DNA of 64,000 bases from JAKAAZ01 sp963817855 (GTDB taxonomy: Bacteria > Acidobacteriota > Terriglobia > Terriglobales > Acidobacteriaceae), in assembly GCA_963817855.1 (NCBI GenBank), contig CAWFQA010000004.1, forward strand, positions 620,001 to 684,000, in the 5' to 3' direction. This document shows, in pieces, positions 44,399 to 54,579 of this stretch (its first letter is position 1; each line of letters opens with the position of its first letter). The notes beneath the pieces were generated by a model. The model saw only the letters and a program-made list of their open reading frames with translations. It did not search any database and was not told the origin of the DNA. The translations under genes and the position numbers were made by a program.

Positions 44399-44500
44399 AG
44401 GCATTTTTATCGCTAGTGTAATATCATGGGTGCCCCATCCTGGCGCAGCTAGGGTGGGATAGAACGAAGCCCGCATTACAGTGATAGTGAAAATGCTTTA
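44396..44500. repeat. Palindromic TA-flanked intergenic element, copy 5
   Basis: A 105-base element: right end in reverse complement TA-AAGCATTTTCACTATCAC, left end TA-GAGGCATTTTTATCGC. The core holds GGGTGCCCCATCCTGGC and AGCTAGGGTGGGATAGAAC, as in copies 3 and 4. The left TA is the cysC stop codon TAG, and the element lies between convergent genes (cysC and the RND pump). Confidence 0.75.
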
Positions 44501-44562
44501 GGATGCAGAGAGCGCCGTCGCGTGTCACGCGCCCGGCAACTCTTCACCGCAATTAGCAAACA

Positions 44563-47500
44563 TCAATGGCTTGGGGAATCGGCAACCGCTTCCGGAGCCG
44601 GCGTTGGACCTGAGCCACCGAACTTCTCAAGAATTGTCTTGGTCAGCACGTAGAGCACCGGGATAAAGAACAGATTCAGGATCGTCGAGACCAGCATTCC
44701 GCCAATGATTGTGGTGCCGATCGAATGTCGGCCTGCCTGGCCCGCACCACTGGCGAATGCCAATGGCAGAATGCCGAGAATAAACGCGAACGACGTCATC
44801 AAGATAGGTCGCAAACGCAATTCGGCGGCCTCCATGGCCGCATCGGCAATGGAACGGCCCTGCTTGCGCAACTGCTCGGCAAATTCCACGATCAAAATCG
44901 CGTTCTTCGCCGCCAGACCGATTAACATCACAAGCCCAATCTGGGTATACACGTCGTCCGACAGACCGCGCATCGACACTGCGGCCAACGCTCCCAAAAC
45001 CGCCATTGGGACCGACAACAGAATGATGAATGGCAGCGCAAAACTCTCATATAGAGCGGCCAGGGTCAGATAGACCACCAGGATTCCCAATCCAAAAATG
45101 ATGATCGCCTTGTTGCCGGCTTCAATTTCCTGCTCTGCCAACCCAGTCCAGGAGTACTGCATGCCCCGCAGCATGTGTTTTGTGGCCAACTGTTCCATGG
45201 CTGTCAGGCCCTGCCCGGTACTGATGCCAGGCGCCGAGGAACCGTCGATTTCCGCGGACCGGAACAAATTGTAGTGACTGATCACCTGCGGTCCTGAAGT
45301 GTCGACAAGCGTGACAAGGCTATCGAGCGGAACCATCTGGCCGCTGCCGGAGCGGACATAGAACGAGCGCAGGTCCTGTGTATTGTGCCTGAAGTTTTGA
45401 TCGGCCTGCAGATACACCTGATAGGAGCGGTTATTGAAGATAAAGTTGTTCACGTACGCGGAACCCATGTAGACCTGCAACGCGTCGCTGATCTGGGTCA
45501 TCGGCACATTCAGCACCTGGGCTTTCTGGCGATCGATGTTGACTTCGACCAATGGATCGTTGGCGGTGAAAGGAGTGAACAATCCCGCCAACTGGCGGTC
45601 CTGCCGGCTGCTGGCAACGATCTCGTTGGCAACACGGGCAAGATCGGTGAGCGTGTTTTGACCGGTGTCTTGCAATTCAAATTGAAATCCGCCAAAACTG
45701 CCGATGCCCTGAATCGCAGGCGGCTCAAATGGAATAACAAGTCCGCCCTGGATGGAGAACAGTTTTCCGCGCAGATGGTTCACGAGGGCACCTGCCGAAT
45801 GCTGATCCCCTTTACGCTGCGAAAATGGCTTCAGGCTGACAAACACAAGGCCGTAGTTCGCGGCACTCCCGGTAAAGCTGAAGCCGGTCACGGCAAACGA
45901 GCTGTCGACTTCCGGCTCGTGCATGACGATCGCCTGGGCCTGATTCGCCAGCCTGTCTGTGTAGGACAGCGAGGCACCGGGAGGCGCCTGAATCTGCAGA
46001 ATGATATACCCCTGATCTTCCTGCGGGACAAAGGCGGTGGGCACATGCCGATACATGTATACGGTTGCGGCCAGTCCGCCGACGAACAGCAGGATCAACA
46101 CGTAGCGCCAGCGCAGCACCACGTGAATACTACGCGCATATCCGGCGGCCATGCTCTTGATGCCCCGATCCACGGCATGCAAGAGTCCGTGATGAATTCT
46201 CTCCCGCCGCAGCAGGATAGCCGACAGTGCTGGTGAAAGCGTCAGCGCGTTGAATGCGGAAATCGCGATTGAAAAGGCAATCGTCAGGGCGAACTGGCGA
46301 TACAGAATGCCAGTGGTTCCGGGAAAGAACGATACCGGCACGAACACAGCAATCAACACGAGTGAAGTCGCAATCACGGCGCTAGTGACTTCTGCCATGG
46401 CGTCTGACGTTGCCTGATGAGTGTCAACGGCTTCTTCGGTAATATGTCGCTGCACATTTTCGATCACCACAATGGCGTCGTCGACGACCAACCCGGTGGC
46501 GAGCGTAATTCCAAACAGAGTTAAAGAATTGATGGAAAAGCCAAAAACTTTAATAAACGCAAAGGTGCCGATCAGCGATACAGGAATCGTGACCGCAGGA
46601 ATAATCGTTGCGCGCCAATCTTGCAGGAAAAAGAAAATGACAATGATGACGATGACGATGGCTTCGGCCAAGGTTATCAAGACTTCTCGAATCGAGTCGC
46701 CGACCACCGTGGTGGTGTCAAACGCAATCGCATAATGCAGACCGGGAGGAAAGGATTTGGCAAGGCTCGCCAACTCAGCCTTGGCGGCCTTGTCGACGGC
46801 CAGCGCGTTGGCATTACTCAACTGCTGAACACCCATACCCACCGCGCTATAGCCATTGAACTTCAGATCCGTGGCGTAGGTCTGGGCTCCCAGTTCCGCG
46901 TGTCCCACGTCTTTCAGCAGGACAATGCCGTTGGGCGAATTCTTCAGCACGATGTTGTCAAACTGCGCCGTGCTGGTCAACCTGCCAATAACGTTTACGG
47001 CGATTTGATATTGCTGCTTGGGGTCAATGGGCGGAGCTCCCAGTTGTCCGGCAGCGATTTCCACGTTCTGCTGCTGCAGCGCTGCCAGAGCGTCCGAGGC
47101 CGTAAGTCCGCGTGCCGCCATCTTTACCGGATCGAGCCATAGGCGCATGGCGTACTTGCGCTCGCCAAAGATGATGGTGTTGCCCACGCCTTGGATACGC
47201 TTCAGTGCGTCGGATACGTAGACATCGACGTAATTGCTGATGAATTGGTTTGAATATTGACCGTGGTCGGAGTAAAAGCCGACGGCGAAAACAAAATTGC
47301 TGTTCGCCTTGTTGATGGTAACGCCGAAGTTGTTGACGGTGGCAGGCAATTGCCCTTGCGCGCTGGCGACACGGTTCTGCACGTCCACGGCGGCGATGTT
47401 CAGGCTATAACCGGTCTTAAACGTGATTGTAATAGAGGAACTTCCATCATTCCCGCTGCTGGAGGTCATGTAGTCCATGCCTTCGACACCGTTGATGGCT

Positions 47501-47703
47501 TCTTCCAACGGGATCGTGACAGCGGACTCGACTTCCTGCGCGCTGGCTCCCACATAGGTCGCCCTTACGGTGACTTGCGGGGGCGCCAATTGAGGATAGA
47601 GCGAGATGGGCAGGGTGGGGATGACGACCACGCCGGCCAAAATAATGAGGAGTGCGCAAACGGTGGCGAAGACTGGCCGATGGATGAAGAAATCAACAAA
47701 CAC
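44563..47703 (-). CDS. RND multidrug efflux transporter (AcrB/MexB-like, HAE1)
   Basis: A 1046-residue inner-membrane proton-driven pump. It starts FFIHRPVFATVCALLIILAGVV, has PQVTVRATYVGASAQEVESAVT, the proton-relay pair in GLVVDDAIVVIENV (near 405), TAFVPQEDQGYIILQIQAPPGA at the start of the second half, and late helices such as LIGLAAKNAILIVEFAEQL with a Lys residue. Length and motifs are complete. A membrane-fusion gene (47794-48907) lies 90 bases upstream on the same strand; no outer-membrane factor is adjacent, so a TolC-like protein must be encoded elsewhere. Substrates are not readable. Confidence 0.94.
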   Translation of the reverse strand: MFVDFFIHRPVFATVCALLIILAGVVVIPTLPISLYPQLAPPQVTVRATYVGASAQEVESAVTIPLEEAINGVEGMDYMTSSSGNDGSSSITITFKTGYSLNIAAVDVQNRVASAQGQLPATVNNFGVTINKANSNFVFAVGFYSDHGQYSNQFISNYVDVYVSDALKRIQGVGNTIIFGERKYAMRLWLDPVKMAARGLTASDALAALQQQNVEIAAGQLGAPPIDPKQQYQIAVNVIGRLTSTAQFDNIVLKNSPNGIVLLKDVGHAELGAQTYATDLKFNGYSAVGMGVQQLSNANALAVDKAAKAELASLAKSFPPGLHYAIAFDTTTVVGDSIREVLITLAEAIVIVIIVIFFFLQDWRATIIPAVTIPVSLIGTFAFIKVFGFSINSLTLFGITLATGLVVDDAIVVIENVQRHITEEAVDTHQATSDAMAEVTSAVIATSLVLIAVFVPVSFFPGTTGILYRQFALTIAFSIAISAFNALTLSPALSAILLRRERIHHGLLHAVDRGIKSMAAGYARSIHVVLRWRYVLILLFVGGLAATVYMYRHVPTAFVPQEDQGYIILQIQAPPGASLSYTDRLANQAQAIVMHEPEVDSSFAVTGFSFTGSAANYGLVFVSLKPFSQRKGDQHSAGALVNHLRGKLFSIQGGLVIPFEPPAIQGIGSFGGFQFELQDTGQNTLTDLARVANEIVASSRQDRQLAGLFTPFTANDPLVEVNIDRQKAQVLNVPMTQISDALQVYMGSAYVNNFIFNNRSYQVYLQADQNFRHNTQDLRSFYVRSGSGQMVPLDSLVTLVDTSGPQVISHYNLFRSAEIDGSSAPGISTGQGLTAMEQLATKHMLRGMQYSWTGLAEQEIEAGNKAIIIFGLGILVVYLTLAALYESFALPFIILLSVPMAVLGALAAVSMRGLSDDVYTQIGLVMLIGLAAKNAILIVEFAEQLRKQGRSIADAAMEAAELRLRPILMTSFAFILGILPLAFASGAGQAGRHSIGTTIIGGMLVSTILNLFFIPVLYVLTKTILEKFGGSGPTPAPEAVADSPSH

Positions 47704-47793
47704 GTTGAGCTACCTCTGCCTCACAAAAATCGAACGCATACGTTAGGGCTACTTTGCCTGGAGCCGTTGTGGCCGAAAATACGCCGGAATTTC

Positions 47794-48907
47794 TCACGAC
47801 ATCGGTTGGACCGGAGCGCCGCTCACCAGAAGCTGCGTGCCGGAGACAATCACTTTGTCGCCGGGCTGCAGTCCGCCAGTCACTTCGTAGAAGTTGCCGA
47901 CCATGCCGCCTAGCTGCACCGTCTTCTGTATTGCGAAGTAATGGCCGTCCTTCATTTCCGCGACATAGACAAACTGCTGGCCGCCGATCTGTGTCACTGC
48001 AAGTACGGGTACAGTGGGCGCCGGAGCTGTGCTCCATGTAAGAACTGCGCGCACCAATTGATCGTTGCGCAATACACCAGGCTTGGTGCCAATTTTGGCT
48101 TTCACAAGAATCGCCTGCAGCGTGTTGTCGACCTGCGGCGAAACAAAGTAGACCTTGGCCGATGTGATTGGGGTCCCGTCAGCCGTTGTGATCTCGACCG
48201 GCAATCCAATACGTACCTGGGAGGCGCGATCGGCTGGGACATAGATATAGGCTTCCAGTTGCGTGTTATCGTCCACCGTTGTCAGCATCGTTGTCGGCGA
48301 AACATAGTCGCCGATATGAACCGGAACATCGCCTACGACGCCGGTGAATGGCGCCACAATGTGGTAATAGGCGAGCTGCTGCTGGGCCGACTTGCGAGCG
48401 GCCACGTCGGACTCATAGGTGGCTTTGGAAGTGTTGAAGGCCTGCTCCGCCTGCTGAAACGCCTGTTTGCTGGTAATGCCGGAAGAAAACAGCGACCTGC
48501 TGCCGAGCGATGTCTTTCTGGTTGTATTGGTAGACAGCCAGCGCCTGCTGCTCGGTGGCTTCCTGCTGGGCGACAATGGCCTGCTGTTGACGCGGATCGA
48601 TCTCCATCAAGTGCTCGCCGGCCTTCACATGGTCGCCGGAGTGTACAAAAATCTGCGTGAGATTGCCGCTTACCTGGGGTTGAATGGTCGCGGATTTGCG
48701 AGATTTGATGGTTGCGACATAATTGTCGTTCACCGGCACAGGCTGTATCGACACAGACTCCACTTTGACCGGCATGGCCATCGGGCCCTGCGGAGGCTTT
48801 TTTCCCGCACTCGAATTACAGCCCACTACACAGGCCAAAATACTTGCAGTTGCAACCGCAGCTGTCACAAACGCGTTGACTCGATTCGGTTTCAATTCGG
48901 CGTCCAC
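47794..48907 (-). pseudogene. RND periplasmic membrane-fusion lipoprotein, split by one frameshift
   Basis: HlyD/AcrA-type adaptor of about 370 residues in two frames. The first, 48413-48907, has a lipobox (ACVVGC) and TIKSRKSATIQPQVSGNLTQI, HSGDHVKAGEHLMEIDPR and the coiled-coil start. The second, 47794-48576, continues SLFSSGITSKQAFQQAEQAF, then VAPFTGVVGDVPVHIGDYVSP and the C-terminal beta barrel. Dropping one base of the GG/CC pair at 48496-48497 gives ARQQSLFSSGI, a good family join. The product bridges pump and outer-membrane channel. As with the other broken genes, both sides are intact. Confidence 0.85.
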
Positions 48908-49126
48908 CTGGCGTCACCTACTCCACAAAGTTTTCTTCGTATCTCAAATCGTCAGATTCTTCCGGTCAACCGAATACGTGACCGCAAGGCAAATTCCTTA
49001 TAAGGATCTTCCTTCAAGCGTACGGTGCAGGAGTTCAATCAGCTCTAGGAAAGACTTCTACCCCACAACAACACTCGAAGCTACGGGACGAAGTGAAAGA
49101 TGCAGGACAAGGCACTGCGGATGCAA

Positions 49127-49849
49127 TCATTTGATTTCAATCTTCTCATGGGGCAATCGTTGATGCGAGGCCCAATGAAATGGATTGAAGCTGGAATGCG
49201 TATCGAAGACGTCAGAACCCTCGGACTTCTTCAGCCAACCGACCACAACATAGGTGAGCGGAGTCGCGAGAACCTCATAGGTTACCTTGGTTATATACGC
49301 GGAAAGTATCAACGCCAACAATGTCCTCTCGGCTGCTTTTCCCCAGAATGCAATCAGCACCACGGTCGCCGTATCGACCGCCTGCCCAGTGATTGTGGAG
49401 CCGACGGTCCGCGTCCACAGCCAGCGGCCACCCGTCAACACTTTCATCTTCGCCAGCGTGAAGGAGTTGGTGAATTCACCGGCCCAATATGCAATCAGGC
49501 TGGCGACCACCAGTCGTGGAATAAATCCGAAGACGGTGGCGAAGGCCGCTTGATTGTGCCACCCCGGCGCGGGAGGTAGCGCGACCACGATGGCTCCCAT
49601 AATCGACAGCAGGGCCGAGGCAAAGAATCCAATCCAGATGGCTCGACGTGACGCGGCATATCCGTAGACTTCAGTAAAAATATCGCCAAAAATATAGGTG
49701 ATTGGGAATAAAAGTTCGGCGCCGCTCAGGGTCAGCGGACCGATCTTGCAAATTTTTTGCGCCACCAGGTTGGAAATCAGCAGAACGACGACGAACATCA
49801 GCGTCAGCGTATCTAGATGTTTATAGGTCCGATCAGCGGGCGCAGGCAT
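49127..49849 (-). CDS. Queuosine precursor transporter (YhhQ/QPTR family)
   Basis: A 240-residue, six-helix inner-membrane transporter. The family blocks LMFVVVLLISNLVAQKI, GAELLFPITYIFGDIFTEVYGY and RRAIWIGFFAS are present, plus GSTITGQAVDTATVVLIAFWG. YhhQ-type carriers import preQ0 or preQ1 for queuosine synthesis. Combined with queF at the window start, this supports an active queuosine pathway with salvage. No other queuosine gene is nearby. The C-terminus adds a short hydrophilic tail. Confidence 0.88.
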   Translation of the reverse strand: MPAPADRTYKHLDTLTLMFVVVLLISNLVAQKICKIGPLTLSGAELLFPITYIFGDIFTEVYGYAASRRAIWIGFFASALLSIMGAIVVALPPAPGWHNQAAFATVFGFIPRLVVASLIAYWAGEFTNSFTLAKMKVLTGGRWLWTRTVGSTITGQAVDTATVVLIAFWGKAAERTLLALILSAYITKVTYEVLATPLTYVVVGWLKKSEGSDVFDTHSSFNPFHWASHQRLPHEKIEIK

Positions 49850-49933
49850 CCTGCAATGAAAATATCAGGTATGTGTCTTGGTCCCGCGGAAATGATAGCT
49901 GCATAGCGCCTCTTCGGGAAGATCGGTGCTATT

Positions 49934-50740
49934 TCATGCCTTGGTGCCGGCGTTCGAAGATTGAATCCGCCGTCTGCCCGCGTTTGCCACCGCCAGCGCA
50001 TGCTTGAGTTTTTGCTGAGTCGTCTTCCGCAACAAGGGAATCAGCTTGCATTTGGAACCGTGCGGCAACTGATCGCGCGCAATGATTACTAGCTGTTGCC
50101 AATCGTGCCATTCGCCAATTGCATCCTTCACCCCGCCAAGGATTTCAATCAGCTCTCGATCCGCTGGGTCCTTCTCCATCTGCAGCATGTAGCGTAGTTC
50201 TTTTACCTGCAGGCGGTAGGGATGCAGGTTGCTCTTCGTCAGACGAACCGGCTCTGTCAGTTCATGCTGCAATCGGAGCTCGGACAGCATCGTGTCTCCA
50301 GGCGCAGTCTGGCTGGCCGTGAGGCCTTCAGAAGACGTCTTCAGCTGGATGGCAGTTCGCTTCAGCCGGCGACGCAGCGATTCGCCGTTTTTGATGGCAA
50401 AGGAATGCAGTTGTTGATTTCGATGGGCGCGTTCCGAACCTAGATATTCCAGTAACTCAACCAGGCATTCCTCCTCGCCGCTCACCTTCAGATCGGCAAC
50501 ATATCCTGTCAGCACATCCAGGTCGCGTACCTTGCCAGCTCGTTTGCGCAACTTCGCCAGCTTGCGCAGGAGTCGTCGTTCGTTCGATTCGAGCGCCAGC
50601 GCCCCCATGGCTGCCTCAAAGCGGCGAATGCCCGTCCGCAAAGAATGAACCTTTTTGGGCGTCGTATGTTTTGGCGCGCGCTTGAGAAAGCATCTCAACT
50701 TGCGAACGTCTTTTTGCACCCTGCCGAGATCGAATGCCAT
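49934..50740 (-). CDS. CHAD domain protein
   Basis: A 268-residue, helical, strongly basic cytosolic protein. CHAD (conserved histidine alpha-helical) domains bind inorganic polyphosphate. The His pattern is seen in KKVHSLRTGIRRFEAAM, HPYRLQVKELRYML and GEWHDWQQL, with Arg/Lys-rich helices between. The frame is open for another 120 codons upstream, but the family homology begins at MAFDLGRVQKDVRKL, so ATG 50740 is the start. No CYTH domain or polyphosphate kinase gene is adjacent. It may link polyphosphate to local metabolism, but this is not shown. Confidence 0.85.
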   Translation of the reverse strand: MAFDLGRVQKDVRKLRCFLKRAPKHTTPKKVHSLRTGIRRFEAAMGALALESNERRLLRKLAKLRKRAGKVRDLDVLTGYVADLKVSGEEECLVELLEYLGSERAHRNQQLHSFAIKNGESLRRRLKRTAIQLKTSSEGLTASQTAPGDTMLSELRLQHELTEPVRLTKSNLHPYRLQVKELRYMLQMEKDPADRELIEILGGVKDAIGEWHDWQQLVIIARDQLPHGSKCKLIPLLRKTTQQKLKHALAVANAGRRRIQSSNAGTKA

Positions 50741-50967
50741 AGTGTTAGTGTCAATCAACTCTAAAATAGGTGATGGTGTTTCGGGCTGCCCTGATTGCGT
50801 GTGAAAGGTTGCGAAGAAATTAGATCCGACACATCCCATAGCGCACAGTTGCATCTGTAACGTAATGTGAAACTTCAGGATATGCCTTAAGCATGATGTA
50901 TGCCGACCAGTTCGGCGAAACGAATTGAAAAGTAATGCGTGAAAAACTCTAGTCCAAAAAGGATGCC

Positions 50968-53256
50968 GTGCTAAAGGCGAGATTGATATTGGTTGCGATG
51001 GTTCTCGAGGTGGGATGCCTGACCGTGTCTGCCCAACAGGCCGCGTCTTTGTATTCAGGAAAAATCGTCGGACCCACGGCCGAGCCAATCGTGGGCGCAA
51101 CGATTCAACTGGAAATTGCAGACCACACCTTACTGCTGGTCAGCGGGGAGCGCGGGGACTTTCAGGTTTCAACGAAATTGTCCGGGCCGGCCACTCTGGT
51201 TCTCAAAATTCCCGGGTATGCTCCGCGGACGGAAAGACTACTTCCCAATCAACCACAGACGATCGCCCTGGGGCTGGCGACCAATGCTCAGCGGGTCGTC
51301 GTTACGGCCGACCGCACGGCGCTGGCGTTGAATGAGTCTGCCGATACGGTTCGAGTGGTTTCGCAGCGGGCGATGCAGCAGACCGCAAATCTTACAGTCG
51401 GCGATCAGGTGCGCCAGGTGACAGGATTGCAATTTTTTCGACGCTCCAGCACATTGGTGGCAAACCCCACTTCCCAGGGTGTCTCCTTGCGCGGCCTGGG
51501 TTCCACCGCGGCCAGTCGCACCCTAGTGCTGGCGGGACACGTTCCATTGAATGATCCCTTCGGTGGCTGGGTGTATTGGGACCAGCTGCCATCACTCGCG
51601 ATTCACAACGTGGAAGTGGTGCGTGGCGGTGCCTCGGATCTCTATGGCAATAGCGCCATCGGCGGCGTCATCAATATGATCGAGCATCAACCGGGGCCGA
51701 CTTCCTACGCGATCGATACAGGCTATGGGCAGGAGAATACTCCTCATGCCGCCGTGCTCGGCACAACCGCGCGGGGGCCGTGGTCAGGTCTGGCGGCTGG
51801 CGACTGGCTGCGCACCGACGGCTATATTGAGGTGGCTCCAGCTGATCGCGGTCCGGTCGATACCGCCGCGAATGTCCATTATCAGAATGGTGAACTGGAT
51901 GGCCGGCGTACTTTCGCTGAGCGTGGCGATGCCTATCTCCGCGGGAATGTTCTGAACGAGGCGCGGGGCAACGGGACCCCATTGCAAGAGAACCGCAACC
52001 GTCTCTGGAGATATACCGGCGGAACCGATTGGACAACAGAAAATGCAGGCGCGTTTGCCGGACAGCTGTTTGGAGCCCAGGAGCATTATCAGCAGAGCTT
52101 TTCGTCGACAACAGCGGGCCAGCAGAGTGAATTTCTTACTCGGCTGCAGCAAGTGGCGGTGCAACAGTTTGGGGGATCAGTTCAATGGACCAAGTCGCTT
52201 CGTCCCTGGCTGATGCTGATTGCGGGCGCCGATGGAAATGATATTCGCGCTTCGGATGACGAAACTCCGGTCAAGAATGGTCTGCCCAATGGATTGGCAA
52301 ATACGACTGCGCGCCAGCGGGACATAGGAGAATACTTGGAAGGCCTGGTGCAAACAAAAAACTGGACCGTGGCCGCCGCCATTCGAGGCGACCATTTCCT
52401 GAATCTGGACACGGTTCAGTTTATGCAAACGGGGAATGGGCCGATCAAGACAACAGAAATTCCCAATAGAAGTGAGGCCTTGGCAAATCCGCGGCTCGGT
52501 ATCGTCCGGAGAATGGATGAATACGTTTCCTTGACCGGCTCGGTGTATCGCGCGTTCCGCTCCCCGACCATGAATGAACTGTACCGGCGAAGCCAGGTAG
52601 GGCAGGCAGTCACATTGCCGAATCCGGACCTGCTATCCGAGCGCGCGACGGGTTGGGAAACAGGCCTGCAGTTTTCTTTGCCTTCCCGAAATACTGTTGT
52701 CCGTGCAAGCTATTTCTGGACAGAGGTGAATCGTCCGGTGACGGCGCTGACGATCAGCGTGACTCCCACGCAGATTGTCGAACAGCGTGAGAACCTGGGG
52801 CAAATTCGCAGCCGTGGCGTATCGCTGGACTACGAATCGCAGCCACTCTCCTGGCTTTCGATCACCGGCGGATATCAATATGCGAACGCAACCGTGACGC
52901 AGTTTGTGCAGGAGCCCAGCCTGGTCGGCAAATGGATTCCTCAAGTCGCTCACAACATGGCCACGGCACAGGTCAGCGCCGCAAAGCCAAAGATCGGCCT
53001 GGTCGAACTGCTGGGCACGCTCAGCGGGCGGCAATACGACGATGATCAAAACACCTTCCTGCTGCATGGCTATTTCCAGCTGGACACATACCTCTCCCAC
53101 ACCTTCGGTGCGCGGACTGAAATCTATGGCGCTGTCAACAACATCTTCAATCGAGAGATTGAAGTCGGCCGCACCCCGCTCCTGACGCTGGGTACGCCTC
53201 GCATGGCGAGCATTGGCATCCGTTTTCACTCCAAGAGCTGGAATGCCGGAAACTAG
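50968..53256 (+). CDS. TonB-dependent outer-membrane receptor with N-terminal carboxypeptidase-regulatory domain
   Basis: A 762-residue outer-membrane receptor. A signal peptide (LIVLVAMVLEVG-type region ending VSAQQ) is followed by a CarboxypepD_reg-like beta domain (about 25-105, GKIVGPTAEPIVGATIQLE), then the plug with QVTGLQFFRR and SQGVSLRGLGSTAASRTLVL, and the barrel ending FNREIEVGRTP...GTPRMASIGIRF with the C-terminal aromatic strand. The start is GTG 50968, with AAGGAT about 5 bases before. The substrate (siderophore, metal chelate or sugar) cannot be told. An amine oxidase gene follows after 21 bases. Confidence 0.9.
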   Translation: MLKARLILVAMVLEVGCLTVSAQQAASLYSGKIVGPTAEPIVGATIQLEIADHTLLLVSGERGDFQVSTKLSGPATLVLKIPGYAPRTERLLPNQPQTIALGLATNAQRVVVTADRTALALNESADTVRVVSQRAMQQTANLTVGDQVRQVTGLQFFRRSSTLVANPTSQGVSLRGLGSTAASRTLVLAGHVPLNDPFGGWVYWDQLPSLAIHNVEVVRGGASDLYGNSAIGGVINMIEHQPGPTSYAIDTGYGQENTPHAAVLGTTARGPWSGLAAGDWLRTDGYIEVAPADRGPVDTAANVHYQNGELDGRRTFAERGDAYLRGNVLNEARGNGTPLQENRNRLWRYTGGTDWTTENAGAFAGQLFGAQEHYQQSFSSTTAGQQSEFLTRLQQVAVQQFGGSVQWTKSLRPWLMLIAGADGNDIRASDDETPVKNGLPNGLANTTARQRDIGEYLEGLVQTKNWTVAAAIRGDHFLNLDTVQFMQTGNGPIKTTEIPNRSEALANPRLGIVRRMDEYVSLTGSVYRAFRSPTMNELYRRSQVGQAVTLPNPDLLSERATGWETGLQFSLPSRNTVVRASYFWTEVNRPVTALTISVTPTQIVEQRENLGQIRSRGVSLDYESQPLSWLSITGGYQYANATVTQFVQEPSLVGKWIPQVAHNMATAQVSAAKPKIGLVELLGTLSGRQYDDDQNTFLLHGYFQLDTYLSHTFGARTEIYGAVNNIFNREIEVGRTPLLTLGTPRMASIGIRFHSKSWNAGN

Positions 53257-53277
53257 TTCCGCCGCATCCTACTGCCT

Positions 53278-54579
53278 ATGTCAGTAGCGATCCACGACGT
53301 CATCGTGTTGGGCGCCGGAATCGCAGGCCTGACCGCGGCGCGACAGATGGCCTCGGCAGGTTTGCGCGTGCATGTTGTGGAAGCGCGCAATCGTGTGGGC
53401 GGCAGAATTCTCAGTCGTACGGTTGGCAAGGAAGTGGTCGAACTGGGCGCGGAATTTATTCACGGGAAGCCGCCCATTCTCTGGAACCTGATGGATGAAG
53501 CGGGTCTAGAGACCTATGAACTCGGCGGAAAAAACTTTTGCTGGGAGCATGACACGTTGCAGCCATGTGGGGGCGATTTTGGCCGCGACTTCGGATGGCT
53601 GGAGGCGCTCAAGAATTGGGATCGCGAGGATTGCTCGTTCGCGGAGTATCTCGACATGATGCACGTGCCTCAGGCAAGCCGAAAACGTCTGATCGGATTT
53701 GTCGAAGGCTTCAATGCCGCCGATCATCGTGTGATTGGCGTGGCGGCCCTGGGCAAGCAGCAGGTGGTCGAAGACGCGACGGAAGGCGACCGCATGTTCC
53801 ACGTTCGCGGCGGCTATGCACAAGTGCCGCAATTTCTGGCGCGCCAGATCGAGCAGCTGGGCGGGACCATCTCCACGGAGACTCGAGCCAGCAAGATTAG
53901 ATGGAAGCAGGGCAGCGTCGAAATCGACTGCCTGCACAATCTTAAATTCAAGACGTATCGCGCAGCCGCTGTGGTGGTCGCCCTGCCGCTGGGAGTTTTG
54001 CAATCGGGAGCGCTGAAAATCTCTCCTTGGCCAGAGCACGCAATGCAGCTCGTGTCGCAGATTCGCGTTGGCCATGCTCGCCGCATGGTCTTTGTCTTTG
54101 ACCGCAGGTTTTGGACGGGCGGTGCCGTCCGGTCGAGTGAAGACCTTTCTGAATTGAGCTTTCTCCATGCCTTTAGTGAACTGTTTCCCGTGTGGTGGAC
54201 CAAGTTTCCTGAAGAGTCCTCAACCCTGGTCGCATGGGTCGGCGGCCCGCGCGCCGATGCCATCGTCGGTCGCTCCGGCCAGGATCTGGAAGACGAGGCG
54301 CTCCGCGAGTTGGCGAAAATATTTGCAATCGATGATGCGCAGCTCCAGAAGTTGCTCGTTCAATCCATGTCGCACGATTGGCAGAAAGACCCGCTTACGC
54401 GGGGTTCCTACAGCTATCTCCCTGCAGGTGCGCTGCACGTGCCCAATGCGCTCAGCGAACCGATCGACTCGACGTTATTCTTTGCCGGGGAGCATACGGA
54501 TACCACAGGGAACTGGGGAACGGTTCATGGCGCGATGGAAAGCGGTCAGCGTGCTGCGACCCAAATACTGCATCGATAA
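53278..54579 (+). CDS. FAD-dependent amine oxidase (flavin monoamine oxidase family)
   Basis: A 433-residue flavoprotein. The N-terminal Rossmann signature is VIVLGAGIAGLTAARQMA, followed by VVEARNRVGGRILSRT (FAD-binding). The C-terminal FAD block is LFFAGEHTDTTGNWGTVHGAMESG, where WG.VHGA is typical of the polyamine/monoamine oxidase group. Members oxidise primary or secondary amines with O2 or other acceptors; the substrate here is unknown. It is closely coupled to the TonB receptor (21 bases), hinting that an amine-bearing compound might be taken up and oxidised, which is inference. Confidence 0.88.
   Translation: MSVAIHDVIVLGAGIAGLTAARQMASAGLRVHVVEARNRVGGRILSRTVGKEVVELGAEFIHGKPPILWNLMDEAGLETYELGGKNFCWEHDTLQPCGGDFGRDFGWLEALKNWDREDCSFAEYLDMMHVPQASRKRLIGFVEGFNAADHRVIGVAALGKQQVVEDATEGDRMFHVRGGYAQVPQFLARQIEQLGGTISTETRASKIRWKQGSVEIDCLHNLKFKTYRAAAVVVALPLGVLQSGALKISPWPEHAMQLVSQIRVGHARRMVFVFDRRFWTGGAVRSSEDLSELSFLHAFSELFPVWWTKFPEESSTLVAWVGGPRADAIVGRSGQDLEDEALRELAKIFAIDDAQLQKLLVQSMSHDWQKDPLTRGSYSYLPAGALHVPNALSEPIDSTLFFAGEHTDTTGNWGTVHGAMESGQRAATQILHR

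Noticed and set aside
50741..51100. N-terminal extension of the CHAD protein
   Set aside because: Homology begins at ATG 50740, and the upstream part is compositionally unlike the domain and covers the divergent promoter region.
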